Shown here: piece by piece, positions 1-4,258 of the stretch
Position numbering within the stretch: the first letter of the stretch is position 1
Layout of the letters: each line of letters opens with the position of its first letter
Source of the DNA: Candidatus Woesearchaeota archaeon
Lineage (GTDB): Archaea; Nanobdellota; Nanobdellia; Woesearchaeales; JACPBV01
Assembly: GCA_016180165.1 (NCBI GenBank)
Contig: JACPBU010000072.1
Span: 1-7,201 of the forward strand
DNA length: 7,201 nucleotides
Direction: 5' to 3'
The notes under the pieces: generated by a model
What the model was told of the DNA's origin: nothing
What the model saw: only the letters and a program-made list of their open reading frames with translations
Database searches by the model: none
Position numbers and translations under genes: made by a program

Positions 1-32
1 AGAGCAGGAATATTTTGTGCAGCAGCAGAAAA

Positions 33-314
33 TTACCGGCCGTTAACTTTTTCTAAGAGAGAAACAATATTCCAGATCTGGGCCCTGGTTATCTGGTCAA
101 GATGGGGGTTATTGGCAATCTCATCACATTCGGCAAGGGCTTTGTGAGTCCTCAAAGAAAGCTCCTCTCCCTGCTGAAGAATCCCCGTAATAGCATGGAT
201 GCGGGTCTTGGCGTTCTTCGGCATGTTGATATCATCCTCAAGCTGCCTGAGGCTCTCCAGCGCCATCCCTACAATCTCTGAAGTATCCTCCTGAATCCCA
301 ACTGATAGAGCCAT
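33..314 (-). CDS. UPF0147 family protein
   Basis: A 93-residue, mostly helical protein that I recognise as UPF0147, a short archaeal family of unknown function. The C-terminal signature is clear: an acidic DEIANNPHLD stretch followed by TRAQIWNIVSLLEKV, matching the family's usual ending. The N-terminal half carries the related DDINMPKNAKTRIHAI segment, so the protein looks like two similar helical hairpins. The frame stays open 29 codons upstream, but I chose the ATG at 314 because the extra residues are basic, unlike the family, and lie inside the prefoldin gene. A GAGGT ribosome site lies about 8 nt before this ATG. It is the last gene of the minus-strand cluster, 1 nt after the prefoldin stop. 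Family assignment is confident; function is unknown. Confidence 0.88.
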   Translation of the reverse strand: MALSVGIQEDTSEIVGMALESLRQLEDDINMPKNAKTRIHAITGILQQGEELSLRTHKALAECDEIANNPHLDQITRAQIWNIVSLLEKVNGR

Positions 315-315
315 T

Positions 316-645
316 TCAATCGACCTCGATATTTTTGACCACTTCGTCACGCATCTTCTTTGCCTTTTCCTTGATATTATTTTCCTGCTTTTCAATGGCA
401 TTGATGCGGAGAGAACAAATTTCCTTTTTCTGCTTCAAATCAAGAAGCAGCTCATCTTTTTTTGCAGCAACCATAATGTTGCCGATAATCTTGTAGGCTT
501 CTTTGCCTTTCTCCAATTCCTTTATCGCTGATTCAGCCTCCATCATCTGGGCCTGAAACTGCTGCTTTTGCATAAGCATGGTCTGGATGCTCTGCTCAAT
601 CAGCTGGAGCTGCTGGATTTTCTTCTCGGTCTCTTGATCTGCCAT
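316..645 (-). CDS. pfdB: Prefoldin subunit beta
   Basis: A 109-residue beta-class prefoldin (GimC) subunit. In archaea two alpha and four beta subunits form a jellyfish-shaped holdase that captures unfolded proteins and passes them to the thermosome. The sequence fits: an N-terminal coiled-coil helix rich in Q, E and L (about residues 4-45), a central segment EAYKIIGNIMVAAKKDELLLDL that forms the beta hairpins, and a C-terminal coiled-coil helix (about 68-105). Length is normal for the family. The central EAYKIIG is the beta-subunit equivalent of the usual VYKxVG. It starts 2 nt after the rpoP stop and ends 1 nt before UPF0147, so it is almost certainly co-transcribed with both. It stops at TGA. 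Confidence 0.93.
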   Translation of the reverse strand: MADQETEKKIQQLQLIEQSIQTMLMQKQQFQAQMMEAESAIKELEKGKEAYKIIGNIMVAAKKDELLLDLKQKKEICSLRINAIEKQENNIKEKAKKMRDEVVKNIEVD

Positions 646-647
646 CC

Positions 648-785
648 TTACCTTGCTTTTATTGAAGTGATGAGCGTCCTTGGCTTAAAGAGCATCTTGC
701 TGCCGCAGTAAGGGCATCTGACCTTTTTCTTCAGGTATTCCTGCCCGACGCGCTTATTACATTCGAAACAACGGTATTCTGCCAT
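648..785 (-). CDS. rpoP: DNA-directed RNA polymerase subunit P (Rpo12)
   Basis: A 45-residue zinc-ribbon subunit of archaeal RNA polymerase, homologous to eukaryotic Rpb12/ABC10-alpha, which helps hold the large-subunit assembly platform together. The minus strand reads MAEYRCFECNKRV, then KKVRCPYCGSKMLFK and PRTLITSIKAR. Cysteines 6, 9, 24 and 27 form the CxxC...CPYCGS zinc site, and the C-terminal KPR is typical of the family. A GAGGT ribosome site sits about 8 nt upstream of the ATG. The gene lies 4 nt after the rpl37ae stop and 2 nt before prefoldin beta. The rpl37ae-rpoP pairing is a common archaeal arrangement and supports the call. It stops at TAA. Confidence 0.94.
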   Translation of the reverse strand: MAEYRCFECNKRVGQEYLKKKVRCPYCGSKMLFKPRTLITSIKAR

Positions 786-789
786 AGTC

Positions 790-1071
790 CTAAACCTCAA
801 CAGGGTTTTCAACAGGCTTTTCCTGCACTTCTTTCCCCTTTGATTCTTCGAAGGTTACCTTCTTCTCAACAGAGTATGCCTTTCCAGTAAATTTTGCCGA
901 ACAACGTGAACAGAACCAGATCCCGACGGAGAGACGCTTAACCTTCACTGCCCTGCAATAGGGGCATGTCTGCTTTTTTCTCTGCTCATTCTCGATGATA
1001 CCAAACATATCCCGGAGCCTCCTGCCGTAACGGGCGCCGAATTTTTTTGTGGATTTAAAGATTTCAGTCAT
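790..1071 (-). CDS. rpl37ae: 50S ribosomal protein L37Ae (eL43)
   Basis: A 93-residue zinc-binding protein of the archaeal/eukaryotic large ribosomal subunit. It shows the family's basic N-terminus (STKKFGARYGRRLRD), then CPYC at residues 36-39 and CSRC at 54-57, separated by the VKRLSVGIWF strand, followed by the conserved AKFTGKAYS. The frame is open for 19 more codons upstream, but those lie inside the tRNA-Pro gene, so the ATG at 1071 is the start; a GGGAG ribosome site precedes it. The last 25 or so residues form an acidic/lysine tail (EESKGKEVQEKPVENPVEV) longer than in the core family. It begins 17 nt after the 3' end of tRNA-Pro and leads the rpoP-pfdB-UPF0147 run. It stops at TAG. 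Confidence 0.95.
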   Translation of the reverse strand: MTEIFKSTKKFGARYGRRLRDMFGIIENEQRKKQTCPYCRAVKVKRLSVGIWFCSRCSAKFTGKAYSVEKKVTFEESKGKEVQEKPVENPVEV

Positions 1072-1088
1072 TTTTTCTCCCTGAAAAA

Positions 1089-1193
1089 TGGGGCTACCCG
1101 GAAATTCAGCTCCAATGCTCCATTGCAAGCTTTTGAACCGGGGTCTTCTGGTCCCAAACCAGAAAGGATGATGCCAAGCTACCCCATAGCCCC
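1089..1193 (-). tRNA. tRNA-Pro (anticodon TGG), interrupted by a T-loop intron
   Basis: On the minus strand the acceptor arms GGGGCTA and TAGCCCC pair fully, followed by discriminator A73; CCA is not encoded. The D arm is GGGT...TCCT with GG at 18-19. The anticodon stem TCTGG/CCAGA encloses the loop TTTGGGA, giving anticodon TGG at 34-36 and G37, as expected for proline. The T stem is CCCGG/CCGGG, but 36 nt separate its arms instead of 7. Removing the intron at 1103-1131 gives the canonical T loop TTCAAAT and a 76-nt mature tRNA. Five T residues follow immediately (1084-1088 as A on the plus strand), a possible archaeal terminator, although rpl37ae starts only 17 nt on and the two may be co-transcribed. 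Confidence 0.92.
1103..1131 (-). other. tRNA intron at position 59/60 with hBHBh' splice motif
   Basis: The 29-nt insert lies in the T loop of tRNA-Pro. The fold is a full bulge-helix-bulge: outer helix CCCGG/CCGGG (the T stem), a 4-bp central helix of TTCA (5' exon) with TGAA (intron end), a 3-nt bulge AAA on the 5' strand, a 3-nt bulge TTT on the 3' strand, and an inner intron helix GCTT-CAATG/CATTG-GAGC with one bulged G and loop GAG. Archaeal splicing endonuclease cuts after the second base of each bulge. Cutting AA^A and TT^T joins ...TTCAAA to T..., restoring TTCAAAT exactly. The fit of cleavage rule and mature loop makes the boundaries convincing. Confidence 0.88.
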
Positions 1194-1220
1194 AATCAAA
1201 CCATTTCTATACTTACGAAC

Positions 1221-1230
1221 AAAAATTATT
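1221..1230 (-). promoter_or_regulatory. Possible TATA box for tRNA-Pro and the rpl37ae cluster
   Basis: The minus strand reads AATAATTTTT about 32 nt before the first tRNA base, a reasonable distance for an archaeal TATA box followed by a short tRNA leader. The sequence is AT-rich but not a strong match, and a weaker GTATAG lies closer (1207-1212). No other promoter is evident before the minus-strand genes. Confidence 0.35.
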
Positions 1231-1238
1231 GAACGATA

Positions 1239-1296
1239 GTTACCCTATGTAACAGCAAAAGACATGTTTATTGCCTAAATGTTTGTGCCTTTTGCT
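1239..1296 (+). repeat. Two-hairpin intergenic repeat, copy U1
   Basis: Hairpin 1 is GTTAC (1239-1243), loop CCTAT, GTAAC (1249-1253). Hairpin 2 follows with no gap: AGCAAAAG (1254-1261), 27-nt loop, CTTTTGCT (1289-1296). The same two-part layout recurs at 2744-2799 (inverted) and 2911-2970, with matching stem changes in each copy. The loop carries TGCCTAAA (1272-1279) and TTGTG (1283-1287), both nearly repeated in copy U3. It lies in the divergent spacer between tRNA-Pro and aRF1, so it cannot be terminating either gene. Function unknown. Confidence 0.65.
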
Positions 1297-1340
1297 ATAT
1301 TTCCCTAACGAGGAAAGCCAGAGGCTGAGGATTAATTGTC

Positions 1341-1352
1341 CTTATATAAATC
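1341..1352 (+). promoter_or_regulatory. TATA box for an upstream transcript before aRF1
   Basis: CTTATATAAATC is an excellent archaeal TATA element and would place a transcription start near 1370-1376. That is about 250 nt before the aRF1 start and just before the stem-loop series at 1418-1522. It may drive a separate RNA or a long aRF1 leader. Confidence 0.55.
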
Positions 1353-1370
1353 TATCGCTTAAAGGATTTT

Positions 1371-1529
1371 CCTGCTTTTTCTTTGAAAATGAATTGGAAA
1401 ACCTCAAGGAAAAATGGATTGTTGGCGGGGAATTCCAATAATACGGGGGATGTGCCCCTGCTCCTGGAAGGGCGTTTCCCTTAATCGGCTTTCACTGTTT
1501 TACCAATGGGACGCCATCTTGGAGTTTTT
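1371..1529 (+). ncRNA. Candidate structured RNA between TATA box and T-run
   Basis: Downstream of the strong TATA box four stem-loops follow in order: ATTGTTGG/CCAATAAT (1418-1442, one G-U pair); CGGGGG/CCCCTG (1444-1460, loop ATGTG, one G-U pair); AAGGG/CCCTT (1468-1482, loop CGTTT); and CCAATGG/CCATCTTGG (1503-1522, loop GACG, 2-nt bulge). The last is followed by TTTTT at 1525-1529, which looks like a terminator. I do not recognise a known family (no SRP, RNase P or C/D-box signature). The frame through it is open and joins aRF1, but its translation is rich in F, S, W and C and does not resemble aRF1. It could instead be a structured leader. Confidence 0.35.
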
Positions 1530-1535
1530 CCCCTT

Positions 1536-1590
1536 CTTCTTTTCTGTCGTATCCCTTACTTCTTTTCTGTCGAATCTCCCACTTCTTTTC
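1536..1590 (+). repeat. 23-bp pyrimidine-rich tandem repeat
   Basis: CTTCTTTTCTGTCG occurs at 1536-1549 and 1559-1572, and its first nine bases recur at 1582-1590, giving a period of exactly 23 bp over about 2.4 copies. The tract is strongly pyrimidine-rich on the plus strand and sits between the T-run of the candidate RNA and the aRF1 TATA box. Confidence 0.75.
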
Positions 1591-1596
1591 CAAACG

Positions 1597-1604
1597 TTTA
1601 AAAA
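1597..1604 (+). promoter_or_regulatory. Probable TATA box for aRF1 (leaderless mRNA)
   Basis: TTTAAAAA is centred about 26 nt before the ATG at 1627, the spacing seen for leaderless archaeal transcripts. There is no convincing ribosome site (only GGTG two bases from the ATG), which agrees with leaderless translation from this start. Confidence 0.5.
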
Positions 1605-1626
1605 GAATGTGCCGGCACTTGGTGTT

Positions 1627-2730
1627 ATGTCACTTAATGAGCAACAGAGGCATAAGTTGAAAAAATTCATCAAGGAATTATCCCAATATAAGGGCAGGCA
1701 TACTGAGCTTGTGAGCGTGTATGTCCCTCAGGGTTACGAGCTTGTGAAGATCATCCAGCATCTGCAGCAGGAAGCCGGAACGGCCACTAACATCAAAGAT
1801 GCGGCAACTAGAAAAAATGTGATTGATGCATTGGAAAAGATGGTCCAGCACCTTAGGCTCTTCAAACGGACACCTGAAAATGGATTAGCTGCGTTTGCAG
1901 GGAATGTCGCTGCACAGCAGGGCAAGCAGGACTACAAGGTCTGGAGCATCGAGCCACCTACACCCCTGAAGACACGCATCTATCGGTGCGACAAGCAGTT
2001 CGTCCTTGAGCTTCTGCTCGAAATGCTTGATGAGAAGGAAGCCTATGGCCTTGTGGTCATGGACAGGAGGGATGCCCACCTGGCGCTGCTCAAGGGAAAG
2101 AGCATCATCGTCCTTGCGAAAACACATTCTGAGGTGCCTGGGAAGTTCAAAGCGGGCGGGCAGAGCGCTGCAAGGTTTTCCAGGCTCCGTGAAGAATCAG
2201 CAAAAGATCATTACAAAAAAGTCGGGGATTACATGAAGGCACAGTTTCTTGGGAAAGAAGGGCTGAAAGGAATCCTTGTCGGCGGCCCCGGGCCGACAAA
2301 GTATGAGTTTGTTGACGGCGACTTCATCACCAACGAGGTCAAGAAGAAGATCATCGCCATCAAGGACCTGAGCTATACTGAGGAGTTCGGGCTCCAAGAA
2401 CTTGTTGACAGGTCAGAAGATGTCCTTGCCAATGAGCAAGTCATGGCAGAAAAGAAACTGATGACCCGATTTTTCGATACGCTAGCCAAACATGAGGGGA
2501 TGGTCGGCTATGGTGAGCAGCAGGTGCTGGAGCTCCTTAAAAGGGGTGCAGTGGACATACTTCTCCTTTCTGATGCGCTTGCCGATGAAAAGATTGAAAT
2601 GTTTGAAGGGGAAGCGGAAAAAGTTGGGACCAAGATTGAAAGCATCTCTACAGAGACAAGGGAGGGAGTCCAGCTCCGCGATATGGGGAAGATTGCTGCT
2701 CTTCTGCGATATGAGATCAGGGATTATTAG
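1627..2730 (+). CDS. prf1: Peptide chain release factor aRF1 (eRF1 family), NIKD variant
   Basis: A 367-residue archaeal class-I release factor, which reads stop codons in the ribosomal A site and triggers peptide release. Domain 1 opens with LKKFIKELSQYKGRHTELVSVYVP and carries NIKD at residues 55-58 (context TATNIKDAATRKNV) where the family has NIKS; the second decoding motif YRCDKQF is at 119-125. Domain 2 has the catalytic GGQ at 177-179 (AGGQSAARFSRLREE). Domain 3 includes YGEQQVLELLKRGAVDILLLSD and ends AALLRYEIRDY. The frame is open back to 1414, but the extra 71 residues are unlike aRF1; 1627 starts with the expected MSLNEQQRHKLK. The protein is shorter than the usual 410 or so residues: after LLLSD it runs straight to the last helix, so the cysteine-rich minidomain many aRF1s carry is absent. 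It stops at TAG. Confidence 0.96.
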   Translation: MSLNEQQRHKLKKFIKELSQYKGRHTELVSVYVPQGYELVKIIQHLQQEAGTATNIKDAATRKNVIDALEKMVQHLRLFKRTPENGLAAFAGNVAAQQGKQDYKVWSIEPPTPLKTRIYRCDKQFVLELLLEMLDEKEAYGLVVMDRRDAHLALLKGKSIIVLAKTHSEVPGKFKAGGQSAARFSRLREESAKDHYKKVGDYMKAQFLGKEGLKGILVGGPGPTKYEFVDGDFITNEVKKKIIAIKDLSYTEEFGLQELVDRSEDVLANEQVMAEKKLMTRFFDTLAKHEGMVGYGEQQVLELLKRGAVDILLLSDALADEKIEMFEGEAEKVGTKIESISTETREGVQLRDMGKIAALLRYEIRDY

Positions 2731-2743
2731 GGCATATTGATAT

Positions 2744-2799
2744 AGCAAACGGAAGAAATAATGGAACATCAAACATTGCGTTTGCTTACCCCCAGGGTA
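2744..2799 (-). repeat. Two-hairpin intergenic repeat, copy U2 (inverted)
   Basis: Read on the minus strand: hairpin 1 TACCC-TGG-GGGTA (2799-2787), then with no gap hairpin 2 AGCAAACG, 27-nt loop, CGTTTGCT (2786-2744). Hairpin 2 is 43 bp in total, the same as in U1. Stem position 7 is C-G here, A-T in U1 and G-C in U3, a compensatory change. It begins 13 bp after the aRF1 stop and forms the left end of the larger inverted-repeat element. Confidence 0.65.
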
Positions 2800-2816
2800 C
2801 AATAAATATGTTTTTT
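2795..2816 (+). terminator. Possible aRF1 transcription terminator
   Basis: After the TACCC/GGGTA hairpin, transcription leaving aRF1 meets TTTTTT at 2811-2816, the first strong T-run downstream of the gene. Archaeal polymerase terminates on such runs. A second T6 follows at 2904-2909. Confidence 0.35.
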
Positions 2817-2910
2817 CGTATTACGAAGAGCATTAAATCTATACTCGAGGACAAAAATAAATGAGCAAAAGTTGTCCACTCGTAATACGAAAAAACACTT
2901 ATGTTTTTTG

Positions 2911-2970
2911 TACCCCGCACGGGTAAGCAAAGGACAATTACATAATGCCCAAAATATTGTGTCCTTTGCT
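2911..2970 (+). repeat. Two-hairpin intergenic repeat, copy U3
   Basis: Hairpin 1 is TACCC (2911-2915), loop CGCAC, GGGTA (2921-2925). Hairpin 2 follows with no gap: AGCAAAGGACA (2926-2936), 23-nt loop, TGTCCTTTGCT (2960-2970), an 11-bp perfect stem. The loop region carries TGCCCAAA (2946-2953), and TTGTG overlaps its end (2957-2961); the same two motifs occur in the same order in U1. It forms the right end of the 227-bp element. Confidence 0.68.
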
Positions 2971-3022
2971 AAATTCGAAAATTTATTGCTTTGAGTATAT
3001 TTAGCTGCCTTATCCCGTTAGC

Positions 3023-3030
3023 TTTATTAA
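3023..3030 (+). promoter_or_regulatory. Probable TATA box for the SprT-like gene
   Basis: TTTATTAA is centred about 26 nt before the ATG at 3053, the same spacing as at aRF1, suggesting a leaderless transcript; no ribosome site is visible. A weaker TATATTTA lies at 2997-3004. Confidence 0.45.
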
Positions 3031-3052
3031 CCTCTTTTTTTCCCTCAGAACA

Positions 3053-3721
3053 ATGATCAAGGAAGCAGCAGCTGAACTTTATCCCCAATTTCCCTATGAG
3101 GCAGAAATCAAATATTCGGGGAAGTTCAAGCCTTACAATGCGAATGTCAAACTTTTTGTGAATCCCTTCGGAGGAGGAACGCTCCAATTCCACCTCTCTT
3201 CCCATTGGAAATCTGTCTCGAGAGAGATCCAGATTGGGCTATTGCAGGATCTGCTGCTGAAGATACTTAAAAAAAGGCTGAAGCCATATCTCTCCTCAAC
3301 ATCTTCAATCGAGATTTACCATATCTTCATGAAGAAGCTTCATCTGGCTGCCCCCAAAGATCACGTCGAGCCTCAGCTCCTGGGAAGCTTCCAGCGTGTC
3401 AATGAAGCTTATTTCTCGGGCATGATAGAGTTGACCAACCTTGAGTGGGGAACTGACAGCTTTTCGCTGCTTGGAAGATATGCTTATGGATCAGACACGA
3501 TCACCATCAGCCGGGCACTCAGCCAACATCAGGAGCTATTGGATTTTGTGATGTACCATGAGATGCTCCATAAGAAGCATAAATACACCCAAAAAAACGG
3601 GAAGAGCTTCCATCACAGCAAGGCCTTCAGGGCGGACGAGCAAAAGTTCGAGCATTATGCAGAGCTTGAGAAGAAATTAGCACGGCTGCCACGGAAACGA
3701 TCTTTCTCTCCGTTCTTTTGA
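3053..3721 (+). CDS. SprT-like zinc metalloprotease domain protein
   Basis: A 222-residue predicted zinc-dependent protein of the SprT/M48-like (gluzincin) class. The active-site helix is DFVMYHEMLHKKHKY, with H169-E170-x-x-H173 (HExxH) supplying two zinc ligands and the catalytic glutamate. A second motif, FHHSKAFRADEQKF, offers H188 as third ligand, as in the H-x3-F pattern of related proteins. Before these, FQRVNEAYFSGMIELTNLEWG and the strand DTITISRALS are the usual lead-in of the domain. The N-terminal 100 residues form a separate region with a basic helix (LLQDLLLKILKKRLKP) whose role I do not know. No signal peptide is seen, so it is probably cytoplasmic. The substrate is unknown; SprT relatives act on DNA-protein crosslinks, but that role is not shown here. 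It stops at TGA. Confidence 0.8.
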   Translation: MIKEAAAELYPQFPYEAEIKYSGKFKPYNANVKLFVNPFGGGTLQFHLSSHWKSVSREIQIGLLQDLLLKILKKRLKPYLSSTSSIEIYHIFMKKLHLAAPKDHVEPQLLGSFQRVNEAYFSGMIELTNLEWGTDSFSLLGRYAYGSDTITISRALSQHQELLDFVMYHEMLHKKHKYTQKNGKSFHHSKAFRADEQKFEHYAELEKKLARLPRKRSFSPFF

Positions 3722-3736
3722 TTGGTTTCCATCTTC

Positions 3737-3770
3737 CTGGCATTTCCTCATTACTGGCATTTCCTCATCA
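3737..3770 (+). repeat. 17-bp tandem repeat (two copies)
   Basis: CTGGCATTTCCTCATTA (3737-3753) is followed directly by CTGGCATTTCCTCATCA (3754-3770), differing at one base, and then by a partial CTGGC. It lies in the pyrimidine-rich spacer after the protease gene. The rest of that spacer to 3850 is C/T-rich with no gene that I can support. Confidence 0.7.
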
Positions 3771-3856
3771 CTGGCCATGCTCCCATTTCTCATGCCCCTA
3801 TCTCTCACCCCCTCTCTTTCATGCCCCTTCCCCCTTTCAACAAAAAAATAAAAACC

Positions 3857-3865
3857 TTTATATAA
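3857..3865 (+). promoter_or_regulatory. TATA box for the histone gene
   Basis: TTTATATAA preceded by an A-rich BRE-like stretch and CC is a strong archaeal promoter. It predicts a start near 3886 and a leader of about 54 nt that contains the ribosome site GGAGTGA (3924-3930), 9 nt before the ATG. Confidence 0.7.
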
Positions 3866-3939
3866 TGCCCCTTTTCCATATCGTAACGACTAAGGGGATT
3901 TCATATTACTCAGGCTCTTTCCCGGAGTGAGTTTGCCAA

Positions 3940-4155
3940 ATGGCTGAAAAAATATTACCACTTGCTGCGATGGAAAGGATTATCAAGAAAGCAGCGGGGG
4001 CTGAGGCGAGGGTGTCTGAAGGGGCGAAGAGCGCCTTAAGAGAAGCCCTTGAAGAAACCGCATCGAATATTGCCGCAAAAGGGTGGCGATTTGCAACCCA
4101 TGCTGGAAGAAGAACAGTCAAGGATGAGGATATACGATTGGCTGTCAAGGAGTGA
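3940..4155 (+). CDS. Archaeal histone
   Basis: A 71-residue single histone fold, the archaeal type that dimerises and polymerises to wrap DNA. Helix 1 is LPLAAMERIIKKA, loop 1 is ARVSEGAK with the DNA-contacting arginine, the long helix 2 is KSALREALEETASNIAAKGWRFATHAG, and loop 2/helix 3 is RRTVKDEDIRLAVKE with the conserved RT and DED. There is no tail beyond the fold. One slight insertion (KKAAGAEARVS rather than KNAGAERVS) lengthens the helix 1/loop 1 region. The start is fixed by GGAGTGA upstream. It is a single-gene unit, with its own TATA box before it and a hairpin terminator after it. It stops at TGA. Confidence 0.94.
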   Translation: MAEKILPLAAMERIIKKAAGAEARVSEGAKSALREALEETASNIAAKGWRFATHAGRRTVKDEDIRLAVKE

Positions 4156-4185
4156 GTTTATTTCGGGTGATCGGCCAAAAGGAAA

Positions 4186-4208
4186 CCCTGCAGGGCATGT
4201 TTTTTTTT
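4186..4208 (+). terminator. Hairpin plus T9 terminator after the histone
   Basis: CCCTGCAGGG (4186-4195) can form a short hairpin and is followed by nine T residues at 4200-4208. It lies 30 nt after the histone stop and before the aIF5A promoter. Confidence 0.65.
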
Positions 4209-4223
4209 GAAGGGAAAAAGGAG

Positions 4224-4231
4224 CATATAAG
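4224..4231 (+). promoter_or_regulatory. TATA box for aIF5A-rpl40e-S2P
   Basis: CATATAAG is centred about 31 nt before the aIF5A ATG, predicting a start close to 4253. A GGAGTG ribosome-site-like sequence at 4243-4248 would then lie upstream of the transcript start unless initiation is earlier. Confidence 0.55.
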
Positions 4232-4258
4232 CAAAATAGTAAGGAGTGGTTTTAACGT

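Larger units (their letters stand above)
2744..2970. repeat. 227-bp nested inverted-repeat element
   Basis: The ends are AGCAAACG and CCTTTGCT. The arms 2781-2826 and 2880-2931 are imperfect inverted copies: TTTGCTTACCC matches GGGTAAGCAAA exactly, GGGTAC matches GTACCC, and the 16-bp TTTTTTCGTATTACGA (2811-2826) is repeated in exact reverse complement at 2880-2895. The centre holds a further inverted pair, GGACAA (2849-2854) and TTGTCC (2872-2877). Two-hairpin units lie at both ends in opposite orientation. No ORF of note lies inside, so it resembles a non-autonomous mobile element or a regulatory cruciform. I see no clear target-site duplication. It fills the aRF1-protease spacer. Confidence 0.7.

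Noticed and set aside
1306..1330. RNase P RNA or C/D-box RNA suggested by ACGAGGAAAGCC and CTGAGG
   Set aside because: No matching C box, no other conserved RNase P regions and no supporting fold; the TATA box lies downstream of it.
1414..1626. In-frame 71-codon N-terminal extension of aRF1
   Set aside because: Its translation (many F, S, L, W and C) is unlike any aRF1, the family start matches 1627, and a TATA box lies 26 nt before 1627.
1734..2802. Antisense and alternate-frame open frames within aRF1
   Set aside because: They are shadows of a well-identified gene and show no motifs, promoters or ribosome sites.
2816..2890. Replication origin, suggested by paired palindromes and AT-rich DNA
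   Set aside because: No Cdc6/Orc1 gene and no recognisable origin-recognition boxes are present in the window.
1333..2940. Shared 11-mer TAATTGTCCTT (1333-1343) and its complement in copy U3
   Set aside because: Exact 11-bp matches are expected several times by chance in a 7.2-kb window, and no further similarity surrounds it.
2744..2970. CRISPR array
   Set aside because: The repeats are inverted, not direct, with no regular spacers and no cas genes in the window.
3718..3930. Open frame of 70 codons after the protease gene
   Set aside because: Proline/histidine/serine-rich translation of a C/T-rich spacer that runs through the histone TATA box; no ribosome site and no family resemblance.
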